Assembly: GCF_000967965.1 (NCBI RefSeq)
Contig: NZ_LACC01000027.1
Location: 1-64,000, forward strand
Source: Pseudomonas fluorescens
GTDB taxonomy: Bacteria; Pseudomonadota; Gammaproteobacteria; Pseudomonadales; Pseudomonadaceae
DNA: 64,000 nucleotides
Direction of reading: 5' to 3'
The notes under the pieces were generated by a model, which ran no database searches, was not told where the DNA came from, and saw nothing but the letters and a program-made list of their open reading frames with translations. Positions 1 through 7,530 of the stretch are shown one piece after another. The stretch's first letter is position 1. Each line of letters opens with the position of its first letter. Position numbers and translations under genes: made by a program.

Positions 1-53
1 CTTAACTGATCGGCATTACCCTTCAAGGGCCTCTTTTTTTGCCTGGCAGATAT

Positions 54-206
54 TTAAATTCGGCCGAGCAAGAGCAGGATCAACAGCACCACCAATACGA
101 CGCCGATGATTCCGGACGGGCCGTAACCCCAACTTCTGGAGTGCGGGAAGACCGGTAAACCACCGACCAGTAACAGGATCAGAATGATGATCAGTATTGT
201 GCCCAT
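54..206 (-). CDS. DUF3309 family small membrane protein
   Basis: A 50-residue protein of the DUF3309 type. It has a hydrophobic N-terminal segment (about residues 2-15), a short Gly/Pro/Ser-rich middle ('HSRSWGYGPSG') and a second hydrophobic segment to the C-terminus, so it should be a two-segment inner-membrane peptide. Function is unknown for the family. The start was placed at the ATG at 206 because AAGGA lies just upstream; an in-frame ATG 14 codons earlier has no such support and would add a non-conserved leader. It stands alone, divergent from the SDR gene. Confidence 0.75.
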   Translation of the reverse strand: MGTILIIILILLLVGGLPVFPHSRSWGYGPSGIIGVVLVVLLILLLLGRI

Positions 207-490
207 GTCTGTTTCCTTGTCGAAAATGCAGTGGATTGACCATGCCAATCAAGGTCAGTGGGACTGAAGTAAATTCGAGCTGCTTAAAAATCCGACTCTT
301 GCGCTTGCAGGAAAATTCCAAGTTTTTTTGAAGTATTTCGGACGGGTTCTTATTTCTTTTGTAGTTGCCTTAATTGCGTCAGACGCTCCCGCAGTTTGCT
401 CGGGCCATTCAGCAATCTGATGGAGCGTGGGTCGGGCAATTTCCTTCGCTACACTCGGTGCATCTTCCGAGAACAACAAGGCTGTTTGCT
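207..490. other. Divergent intergenic region between DUF3309 and SDR genes
   Basis: This gap separates two divergently transcribed genes and should hold both promoters. I see no clear consensus sigma-70 boxes, REP sequence or hairpin in it. The reading frame of the SDR stays open through part of it (from 374), but that stretch lacks SDR-family sequence. Confidence 0.4.
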
Positions 491-1306
491 ATGCAAAATC
501 GCATGATGATCACTGGTGCAGGCTCTGGCCTGGGTCGCGAAATCGCGCTGCGCTGGGCGCGTGAAGGCTGGCAACTGGCCTTGTCGGACGTCAGCGAGCC
601 CGGCTTGCAGGAAACCCTCAAGTTGGTCCGCGAAGCGGGCGGCGACGGTTTCATCCAGCGCTGCGACGTGCGCGATTACAGCCAGTTGACAGCGTTCGCC
701 CAAGCCTGCGAAGTCAAACTCGGTGGCATCGATGTCATCGTCAACAACGCGGGTGTAGCGTCTGGCGGGTTCTTCAGTGAGTTGTCCCTGGAGGACTGGG
801 ACTGGCAGATTGCGATCAACCTGATGGGCGTAGTCAAGGGCTGCAAGGCGTTCCTGCCACTGCTGGAAAAAAGCAAAGGCAAGATCATCAACATCGCGTC
901 CATGGCCGCGCTGATGCAAGGCCCGGCGATGAGCAACTACAACGTGGCCAAGGCGGGCGTGGTGGCGTTGTCCGAAAGCCTGCTGATCGAGTTGGCGCAT
1001 CAGGAAGTCGGCGTGCATGTGGTGTGTCCGTCGTTCTTCCAGACCAACCTGCTGGACTCTTTTCGTGGCCCGACCCCGGCCATGAAAGCCCAGGTCGGCA
1101 AGTTGCTGGAAAGCTCGCCCATCAGCGCCGCCGACATCGCCGACTACATCTATCGGCAGGTCGCCGCCGGCGAGTTCATGATCCTGCCCCACGAGCAGGG
1201 GCGCATGGCCTGGGCGATCAAGCAGAAGAACCCGCAATTGCTCTACAACGAAATGACCGTCATGGCCGACAAAATGCGCGTCAAGGCCAGGCAATCCGCA
1301 AGCTGA
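491..1306 (+). CDS. SDR family oxidoreductase
   Basis: Classical short-chain dehydrogenase/reductase of 271 residues. The NAD(P)-binding motif TGAGSGLG is at residues 8-15, the NNAG motif follows near residue 85, and the catalytic set is Ser137, Tyr150 and Lys154 (YNVAK). Substrate cannot be told from sequence. The start was set at the ATG at 491, preceded by AAGG, because the family begins just before the Rossmann motif; the open frame back to 374 encodes an unrelated-looking leader. It precedes ynfA by about 65 bp and could be cotranscribed with it. Confidence 0.85.
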   Translation: MQNRMMITGAGSGLGREIALRWAREGWQLALSDVSEPGLQETLKLVREAGGDGFIQRCDVRDYSQLTAFAQACEVKLGGIDVIVNNAGVASGGFFSELSLEDWDWQIAINLMGVVKGCKAFLPLLEKSKGKIINIASMAALMQGPAMSNYNVAKAGVVALSESLLIELAHQEVGVHVVCPSFFQTNLLDSFRGPTPAMKAQVGKLLESSPISAADIADYIYRQVAAGEFMILPHEQGRMAWAIKQKNPQLLYNEMTVMADKMRVKARQSAS

Positions 1307-1370
1307 TCTTGCCCGCAGGCAACGCTGTGGTTAGGGTGGCCGCCATCGGCCATCCTCGCGAGACGCTTGC

Positions 1371-1703
1371 ATGCTCAATTACCTGTGGTTTTTCCTCGCC
1401 GCGCTGTTCGAAATTGCCGGTTGCTTTGCCTTCTGGATGTGGCTGCGCCAGGGTAAAAGCATGTGGTGGGTGGTGCCGGCGCTCCTGAGCCTGACCCTGT
1501 TCGCCCTGCTGCTGACCCGGATCGAAGCCACCTACGCCGGCCGCGCCTACGCCGCTTACGGTGGCATCTACATCATTGCCTCAATCGGCTGGTTGGCCGT
1601 GGTCGAGCGGATTCGTCCGCTGGGTTCGGACTGGCTCGGTGTGGCGCTGTGTGTGATCGGCGCGAGCATCATTCTGTTCGGGCCGCGATTCTCCGCGTCC
1701 TGA
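1371..1703 (+). CDS. ynfA: YnfA family (UPF0060) membrane protein
   Basis: A 110-residue protein with four hydrophobic segments and the family's characteristic 'YAAYGGIYI' segment in the second half. YnfA proteins resemble small multidrug resistance transporters in size and topology and sit in the inner membrane; physiological substrates are not settled. Full length for the family (about 108-112 residues). It follows the SDR gene on the same strand. Confidence 0.85.
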   Translation: MLNYLWFFLAALFEIAGCFAFWMWLRQGKSMWWVVPALLSLTLFALLLTRIEATYAGRAYAAYGGIYIIASIGWLAVVERIRPLGSDWLGVALCVIGASIILFGPRFSAS

Positions 1704-1857
1704 CAGATCGGCCCTACATTCAACCGGCCTGTCAGACCTTTCCGTAAGTGGTGTGCGCCAAGGGCTGTCAGTCCGGTCTGGTTTGCTGTCGGAGCATTGT
1801 AGGCGTACGGCGGGCCGGGCATCTTCAAGGGCCAGAAACCCCTGAAGGACACTCTTC

Positions 1858-2043
1858 ATGCTCGTACTCACTCGCGTTGTGGGCGAAACCATTTCCATCG
1901 GTGACAACATTACCGTGCGCGTTCTCGCGATCAACGGAAACAACATTCGCTTTGGCGTCGAAGCGCCTCAGGACGTCAATGTGCACCGCTGCGAAATCTA
2001 CGAACGCATCCAGAACAAACTGGCGAAGACCAAGGGACGCTGA
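1858..2043 (+). CDS. csrA: CsrA/Rsm family RNA-binding translational regulator (divergent paralogue)
   Basis: A 61-residue CsrA-family protein that binds GGA-containing loops in mRNA leaders and represses translation. Known RNA-contact residues Leu4, Arg6 and Arg44 (VHR) are kept, but the residue after Arg44 is Cys where CsrA, RsmA and RsmE have Glu, and the C-terminal tail ends KTKGR. It differs from the RsmA and RsmE sequences I know, so it is a third-type paralogue; RsmI is a possible name but I cannot confirm it. AAGGA lies just before the ATG, and GGA triplets in the leader could allow autoregulation (inference). No operon partner is evident. Confidence 0.85.
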   Translation: MLVLTRVVGETISIGDNITVRVLAINGNNIRFGVEAPQDVNVHRCEIYERIQNKLAKTKGR

Positions 2044-2048
2044 AGACT

Positions 2049-2276
2049 TCAGTCAAACAGGTGCTTGGGTACGTCGTGCTTGAGCATCAGTTGGCATTGC
2101 TCGCTTTCCGGGTCGAAGACAATCAGTGCCTGGCCCTTGGTCAGCGCTTGGCGCACGCGCAGTACGCGGGTTTCCAGGGGGGTGTCGTCACCATTGTCCG
2201 TGCCGTCGCGGGTCACGAAATCCTCGATCAGGCGGGTGAGGGTGTCGACTTGAAGTTGGTCGTAGGGGATCAGCAT
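2049..2276 (-). CDS. YheU family protein (UPF0270)
   Basis: A 75-residue protein beginning MLIPYDQL, the typical start of the YheU/UPF0270 family; function unknown. The ATG at 2276 was chosen over an in-frame GTG two codons upstream because the ribosome-binding GAGG overlaps that GTG and is correctly spaced for the ATG. Its 3' end nearly abuts the convergent csrA stop (5 bp apart). Confidence 0.8.
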   Translation of the reverse strand: MLIPYDQLQVDTLTRLIEDFVTRDGTDNGDDTPLETRVLRVRQALTKGQALIVFDPESEQCQLMLKHDVPKHLFD

Positions 2277-2383
2277 AGGCACCTCGGTTGGATCAATGGC
2301 GCGATGCTACGGCGAATGCGAGATTGCCGCTAGTTTGGTCGTTTTATGTTGTCCGATCCGCCGCCATCGTCGGAACGCCGCCC

Positions 2384-2474
2384 GGAGCAAGCTCGCTCCC
2401 ACAGGGTTCAGCGGCGGACCGGATATTAGTGTTCACCACCGATCAACTGTGGGAGCGAGCTTGCTCGCGATAGC
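2384..2474. repeat. REPIN (inverted pair of REP sequences)
   Basis: Two inverted copies of the Pseudomonas REP core, 'gagcaagctcgctccc' at 2384-2400 and its complement 'gggagcgagcttgctcgcga' at 2451-2470, separated by about 50 bp. Located between yheU and the 3' end of the M42 peptidase gene. Confidence 0.85.
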
Positions 2475-2507
2475 GGTATACCTGGCGATAGCGGTATACC
2501 TGGCGAT
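2467..2507. repeat. 18-bp tandem repeat beside REPIN
   Basis: The unit 'gcgatagcggtatacctg' occurs twice exactly (2467-2484 and 2485-2502) and begins a third time (gcgat, 2503-2507). It starts inside the distal tail of the second REP arm and stops 13 bp before the peptidase stop codon, so it looks like a slippage duplication of the REP edge. Confidence 0.85.
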
Positions 2508-2519
2508 GAAGATCCTGGA

Positions 2520-3710
2520 TCAGTTCTCCGACCGTTGCCCCACCAGGCTGTCCACCGACGGCACTCGCGTATCGCTTTCCATCTGTGTGTCATGTTCGAG
2601 CTGATGGCTGAAGCGGTCCAGTGAGCCCTTGGCCGGTTGTGCATCGCTGGCAAACACGGGCGGGCTGAGGATATACGCACCGAGCAGGCGGCTCAGGGCG
2701 GCGAGGCTGTCGATGTGGGTGCGCTCGTAACCGTGGGTGGCGTCGCAGCCGAAGGCGAGCAGGGCGGTGCGAATGTCGTGGCCGGCGGTCACCGCCGAAT
2801 GGGCGTCGCTGAAGTAGTAGCGGAACAGGTCCCGGCGTGCCGGCAACTCGTTGTCGCTGGCCAGGCGCAAGAGGTGGCGCGACAGGTGATAGTCATAGGG
2901 GCCGCCGGAATCCTGCATCGCGATGCTCACCGCGTGCTCGTTGGAGTGTTGGCCAGGCGCGACCGGTGCGATGTCGATGCCGACGAATTCACTGACGTCC
3001 CAGGGCAAAGCCGCCGCCGCGCCGCTGCCAGTTTCCTCGGTGATGGTGAACAGCGGATGGCAGTCGATCATCAGCTCTTCGCCACTGTCGACAATGGCTT
3101 TGAGCGCGGCCAGCAGCGCGGCCACCCCGGCCTTGTCGTCGAGGTGACGGGCGCTGATGTGGCCGCTTTCGGTGAACTCCGGTAGCGGGTCGAAGGCGAC
3201 GAAATCGCCGACGCTGATGCCCAGCGATTCGCAGTCGGCACGGGTGGCGCAGTAAGCGTCCAGGCGCAATTCGATGTGATCCCAACTGATCGGCATTTCA
3301 TCCACGGCGGTATTGAACGCGTGCCCGGAAGCCATCAGCGGCAGGACGCTGCCGCGGATCACGCCATTGTCAGTAAACAGGCTGACCCGGCTGCCTTCGG
3401 CAAAACGGCTGGACCAGCAGCCGACGGGCGCGAGGCTCAGGCGGCCGTTGTCCTTTACCGCACGCACCGCCGCGCCGATGGTGTCCAGGTGGGCGGAAAC
3501 GGCGCGGTCGGGGCTGTTCTTCTTGCCCTTGAGCGTGGCACGGATGGTGCCGCGACGGGTCAGCTCGAAGGGAATGCCCAGTTCTTCAAGACGTTCGGCG
3601 ACGTAGCGCACGATGGTGTCGGTGAACCCGGTGGGGCTGGGAATGGCGAGCATTTCCAGCAGCACTTTTTGCAGGTAACCGAGGTCCGGTTCGGGGATTT
3701 TGCTGGTCAT
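2520..3710 (-). CDS. M42 family metallopeptidase of the NAGGN osmoprotectant cluster
   Basis: A 396-residue M42-family (glutamyl aminopeptidase-like) hydrolase belonging to the conserved three-gene N-acetylglutaminylglutamine amide (NAGGN) cluster; its exact role there, perhaps turnover of the dipeptide, is not established. Metal-site signatures are visible: His74-x-Asp76 (SAHLD), Asp191/Asp192 (HLDDKAG), Glu225-Glu226 (EETGSG), and Asp246. The C-terminus carries a hydrophilic tail of about 45 residues after the catalytic fold. It is downstream of ngg on the same strand, separated by about 125 bp that contain a REPIN. Confidence 0.85.
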   Translation of the reverse strand: MTSKIPEPDLGYLQKVLLEMLAIPSPTGFTDTIVRYVAERLEELGIPFELTRRGTIRATLKGKKNSPDRAVSAHLDTIGAAVRAVKDNGRLSLAPVGCWSSRFAEGSRVSLFTDNGVIRGSVLPLMASGHAFNTAVDEMPISWDHIELRLDAYCATRADCESLGISVGDFVAFDPLPEFTESGHISARHLDDKAGVAALLAALKAIVDSGEELMIDCHPLFTITEETGSGAAAALPWDVSEFVGIDIAPVAPGQHSNEHAVSIAMQDSGGPYDYHLSRHLLRLASDNELPARRDLFRYYFSDAHSAVTAGHDIRTALLAFGCDATHGYERTHIDSLAALSRLLGAYILSPPVFASDAQPAKGSLDRFSHQLEHDTQMESDTRVPSVDSLVGQRSEN

Positions 3711-3746
3711 GGAAACTCCTGATTGGTTATCGCCTATACGGCCGCC

Positions 3747-3814
3747 TTCGCGAGCAGGCTCGCTCCTACAGGGGGAACGCGATCAAAGGTGGGAGCGAGC
3801 CTGCGCGCGATAGC
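3747..3814. repeat. REPIN between ngg and M42 peptidase gene
   Basis: Inverted REP arms 'cgcgagcaggctcgctccta' (about 3749-3768) and 'gtgggagcgagcctgcgcgc' (about 3789-3808) close to each other inside the NAGGN operon. Such an inverted pair can form a hairpin in the transcript and may uncouple expression of the M42 gene from ngg (inference). Confidence 0.8.
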
Positions 3815-3835
3815 ATCAGTCCAGACAACACATGG

Positions 3836-5584
3836 CTAAGAGACCACCGGCTGACTGTATGGAAACAACAGATCCACAAACCGCTCCGCCGTTGGCTGCG
3901 GTTCATGGTTGGCCAGCCCGGCCCGTTCATTGGCTTCGATAAATGCATAGTCCGGCTGGTCAGCGGCGGACACCATCAGGTCGAGACCGACCATGGGAAT
4001 GTCCAGGGCCCGCGCGGCCCGTACCGCTGCATCCACCAGCGTCGGGTGCAGGATCGCCGTGACATCCTCAAGCACGCCGCCGGTATGAAGATTCGCCGTG
4101 CGCCGTACGAACAGGTGCTCACCGGCCGGCAGAATGCTGTCGTAGCCGTATCCGGCTGCACGCAAGGTGCGCAGGGTTTCCTGGTCCTGCGGGATCTTGC
4201 TTTCGCCGCCCGTGGCCGCTTGTCGCCGGCGGCTCTGGGCTTCGATCAATGCACCGATGGAGTGCTGGCCGTCGCCGACCACTTCGGCCGGCCGGCGAAT
4301 GGCGGCGGCGACCACTTCAAAGCCGATCACCACAATGCGCAGGTCCAGGCCTTCGTGGAAACTTTCCAGCAGTACGCGGCTGTCGAAGTGGCGAGCGGCT
4401 TCCATGGCTTGCTGCACTTCCTCGATGGTGCGCAAATCCACCGCCACCCCTTGGCCCTGTTCACCATCCAGTGGCTTGACCACCACGCGCTGGTGTTCAT
4501 CGAGGAAGGCCAGGTTGTCATCGGCGTTACCCGCCAGTTGCTGCGCCGGCAGGTTCAATCCGGCAGCCTTGAGCACTTTGTGGGTCAGGCTTTTGTCCTG
4601 GCACAGGGTCATGCTGACGGCGCTGGTCAAGTCGCTCAGGGATTCGCGGCAGCGTACCCGGCGCCCGCCATGGCTGAGGGTGAACATCCCGGCGTCGGCG
4701 TCATCGACGTGCACATCGATGCCACGACGGTGTGCTTCCTCGACAATGATCCGAGCGTAGGGGTTGAACGCGGCTTCCGGGCCGGGCCCGAGAAACAGCG
4801 GCTGATTGATGCCGTTCTTGCGCTTGATGGCGAAGGTCGTCAGGTTGCGAAAACCGAGCTTGGCGTAGAGGCTTTTCGCCTGGCGGTTGTCGTGCAGCAC
4901 CGACAGGTCGAGGCAGGCGAGCCCGCGACTCATGAAGTGTTCGATCAAATGCCGCACCAGCACTTCACCGACACCCGGCCGCGCACAATGCGGGTCGACC
5001 GCCAGGCACCACAGGCTGCTGCCGTTTTCCGGATCGTTGAAGGCCTTGTGGTGGTTGAGGCCCATGACGCTGCCGATGACCGCGCCGCTGTCCTCGTCTT
5101 CGGCCAGCCAGTACACCGGGCCGCCCAGATGACGCGGCGTCAGCAGGGTGGCATCGATCGGCAACATGCCGCGGGCCTGGTACAGCTGGTTGATTGCCTG
5201 CCAGTCGGCATCGCTTTGCGCGCGTCGAATGCGAAAACCGCGAAACACCCGGGTCGCCTGACGGTAGTCGCTGAACCACAGGCGCAAGGTATCGGACGGG
5301 TCGAGGAACAGTTGCGTCGGCTCCAGCCCCAGTACTTGCTGGGGCGCGGCGACGTACAGGGCTATGTCCCGCTCGCCGGGCTGCTCGTTGAGCAACTCCT
5401 CGGCGAGGCTCGCGGCATCGGCGAAGGTGTGGCCGATCAGCAAGCGGCCCCAGCCGCAATGCACGGCAATCGGTGCCGCGCCGAGCGCACTGCCGTCTTC
5501 GGCCAGGCGTGCCTGCAGGCGTTCGTAGGAGGGCGACTGGCCGCGCAACAGGCGTTGGCTGATGGCCGTGGCGTGAGGTTTCAT
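3836..5584 (-). CDS. ngg: N-acetylglutaminylglutamine synthetase (GNAT + ATP-grasp)
   Basis: A 582-residue two-domain enzyme that makes N-acetylglutaminylglutamine, the dipeptide precursor of the osmoprotectant NAGGN. The N-terminal half contains a GNAT acetyltransferase domain (roughly residues 115-250); the C-terminal half is an ATP-grasp ligase (roughly 290-570, with 'VVKPLDGEQGQGV' as a nucleotide-binding loop and 'FIEANERAGLANHEP' near the end). It starts 3 bp after the asnO stop, so the two are translationally close. Also called ngs in rhizobial literature. Confidence 0.9.
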   Translation of the reverse strand: MKPHATAISQRLLRGQSPSYERLQARLAEDGSALGAAPIAVHCGWGRLLIGHTFADAASLAEELLNEQPGERDIALYVAAPQQVLGLEPTQLFLDPSDTLRLWFSDYRQATRVFRGFRIRRAQSDADWQAINQLYQARGMLPIDATLLTPRHLGGPVYWLAEDEDSGAVIGSVMGLNHHKAFNDPENGSSLWCLAVDPHCARPGVGEVLVRHLIEHFMSRGLACLDLSVLHDNRQAKSLYAKLGFRNLTTFAIKRKNGINQPLFLGPGPEAAFNPYARIIVEEAHRRGIDVHVDDADAGMFTLSHGGRRVRCRESLSDLTSAVSMTLCQDKSLTHKVLKAAGLNLPAQQLAGNADDNLAFLDEHQRVVVKPLDGEQGQGVAVDLRTIEEVQQAMEAARHFDSRVLLESFHEGLDLRIVVIGFEVVAAAIRRPAEVVGDGQHSIGALIEAQSRRRQAATGGESKIPQDQETLRTLRAAGYGYDSILPAGEHLFVRRTANLHTGGVLEDVTAILHPTLVDAAVRAARALDIPMVGLDLMVSAADQPDYAFIEANERAGLANHEPQPTAERFVDLLFPYSQPVVS

Positions 5585-5587
5585 CGG

Positions 5588-7360
5588 TCAGATTCCTTGT
5601 TCGCTGAGCCACAGGTTGAGGGCCGCCAATTGCCACAGCTTGGAGCCGCGCAACGGTGTCAGTTGCCCCTGTGGATCAGTCAGCAGACGGTCGAGCATCG
5701 CGGGGTTGAACAGGCCGCGATCCTGGCTGGGATCGAGCAGCAACTCGCGCACCCATTCCAGCGTATCGCCCTGCAAATGCTTGAGGCCCGGCACCGGGAA
5801 GTAACCTTTCTTGCGGTCGATCACTTCACTGGGAATCACTTGTCGCGCAGCTTCTTTCAAGACTTGCTTGCCACCGTCCGGGAGTTTGAAACGCCCCGGA
5901 ATCCGTGCCGACAGCTCCACCAGGCGATAGTCGAGAAACGGCGTGCGCGCTTCCAGGCCCCAAGCCATGGTCATGTTGTCGACCCGTTTGACCGGGTCGT
6001 CCACCAGCATCACCGTGCTGTCCAGACGCAAGGCCTTGTCCACCGCCGCATCGGCACCGGGCTGGGCAAAATGGGCTTTGACGAAGTCACCGGCGGCGTC
6101 ATTCGCGGTCAGCCATTTCGGTTGCACAGTGGCGGCGTAGTCGTCATAACTGCGGTCGAAAAACGCTTCGCGGTACGCGGCATACGGATCACTCGCGCCG
6201 TCCACTTGCGGATACCAGTGGTAACCGGCGAACAGTTCATCGGCGCCCTGGCCGCTCTGGACGACTTTGCAGTGTTTGGCCACTTCCCGGGACAACAGGT
6301 AGAAGGCGATGCAGTCATGGCTGACCATCGGTTCGCTCATGGCGCGGAACGCGGCGGGCAGTTGTTCGATGATTTCCTTTTCTTCGATACGCAGTTGGTG
6401 ATGCTGCGTGCCGTAGTGCCGGGCGATCAGGTCCGAATACTGGAACTCGTCCCCACGCTCGCCACCGGCATCCTGAAAGCCGATGGAGAAGGTCGACAGA
6501 TTGTCCACGCCGACTTCCCGCAACAAGCCCACCAGCAAACTCGAGTCGACACCCCCGGACAGCAGCACGCCGACATCGACCGCTGCACGCTGACGAATCG
6601 CTACCGCTTCGCGGGTGCTGTCGAGCACACGGTCTCGCCAGTCTTCGAGGCTCAGGTTCTGCTCATCGGCGTGAGGGCCATAGGGCAGGGTCCACCAGGT
6701 TTTCTGCTCGGTGCGGCCAGCGGCTTCGATGCGCATCCAGGTGGCCGGCGGCAGTTTTTCAATGCCCGCCAGCAAGGTGCGAGGTGCCGGGACCACGGAG
6801 TGGAAATTCAGATAGTGATTGAGCGCCACGGGATCGAGGATCGGGTTGATGTCGCCACCCTTGAGCAATGCCGGCAGCGCTGAGGCGAAGCGCAGGCGCT
6901 GGCCGGTGCGCGACAGGTACAGTGGTTTCACGCCGAGACGGTCGCGGGCGATGAACAGGCGTTGGGCATCGCGCTCCCAGATGGCAAAGGCAAACATGCC
7001 ATTGAGTTTCGGCAGCAGTGCTTCGCCCCAGGCGTGATAGCCCTTGAGCAACACTTCGGTGTCGCCACCGGAATAGAAGGCGTAACCCAGGCTTTCAAGT
7101 TCCGCGCGCAGTTCCGGAAAGTTGTAGATTGCCCCGTTGAAGGCCAGGGACAAGCCCAATTGCGGGTCGATCATCGGCTGCGCCGAGCCGTCCGACAGGT
7201 CCATGATTTTCAGGCGTCGATGGCCCAGGGCAACCGGCCCCTGGCTATGAAATCCCCAGGCGTCGGGGCCGCGAGGGGCCAGGTGATGGGTGATTCGTTC
7301 AACGGCTGCAAGGTCTGCAGGTTGATGATCAAAACGTAACTCGCCAGCTAATCCGCACAT
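5588..7360 (-). CDS. asnO: N-acetylglutaminylglutamine amidotransferase (AsnB-like)
   Basis: A 590-residue class-II glutamine amidotransferase/asparagine-synthetase-like enzyme that amidates the acetylated dipeptide to NAGGN. The N-terminal nucleophile is Cys2 (MCGLAGE), followed by the glutaminase domain; the synthetase half has the PPi-loop SGGVDSS near residue 267. TAAGGA lies directly upstream of the ATG. It is the first gene of the minus-strand asnO-ngg-M42 operon, so the osmoregulated promoter should lie in the gap 7361-7530; I see no clear consensus boxes there. Confidence 0.9.
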   Translation of the reverse strand: MCGLAGELRFDHQPADLAAVERITHHLAPRGPDAWGFHSQGPVALGHRRLKIMDLSDGSAQPMIDPQLGLSLAFNGAIYNFPELRAELESLGYAFYSGGDTEVLLKGYHAWGEALLPKLNGMFAFAIWERDAQRLFIARDRLGVKPLYLSRTGQRLRFASALPALLKGGDINPILDPVALNHYLNFHSVVPAPRTLLAGIEKLPPATWMRIEAAGRTEQKTWWTLPYGPHADEQNLSLEDWRDRVLDSTREAVAIRQRAAVDVGVLLSGGVDSSLLVGLLREVGVDNLSTFSIGFQDAGGERGDEFQYSDLIARHYGTQHHQLRIEEKEIIEQLPAAFRAMSEPMVSHDCIAFYLLSREVAKHCKVVQSGQGADELFAGYHWYPQVDGASDPYAAYREAFFDRSYDDYAATVQPKWLTANDAAGDFVKAHFAQPGADAAVDKALRLDSTVMLVDDPVKRVDNMTMAWGLEARTPFLDYRLVELSARIPGRFKLPDGGKQVLKEAARQVIPSEVIDRKKGYFPVPGLKHLQGDTLEWVRELLLDPSQDRGLFNPAMLDRLLTDPQGQLTPLRGSKLWQLAALNLWLSEQGI

Positions 7361-7530
7361 AAATTCCTTACCGGTTTTTCCGTTGGGGAGGGTCGATCAA
7401 TACCGCGCCGGAACAGCGGGTACTCAGAAACTGACCCACCTCGGTAAGGGGAGTTTTAGATCGATGAGTTATATGCGCGCCAGACCACGGCCGAAGCGCC
7501 CCGTGAGGGCGACTTCGGCTGGTGTTTCGA

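Noticed and set aside
3905-6883. 992-codon plus-strand open frame
   Set aside because: It is the antisense shadow of ngg and asnO, which have clear family motifs on the minus strand; the frame is open only because of GC-rich codon bias.
7495-7530. Hairpin 'ccgaagcgcc...ggcgacttcgg' as terminator of mnmC
   Set aside because: The stem is interrupted and no T-run follows on the minus strand, so terminator function is not supported.
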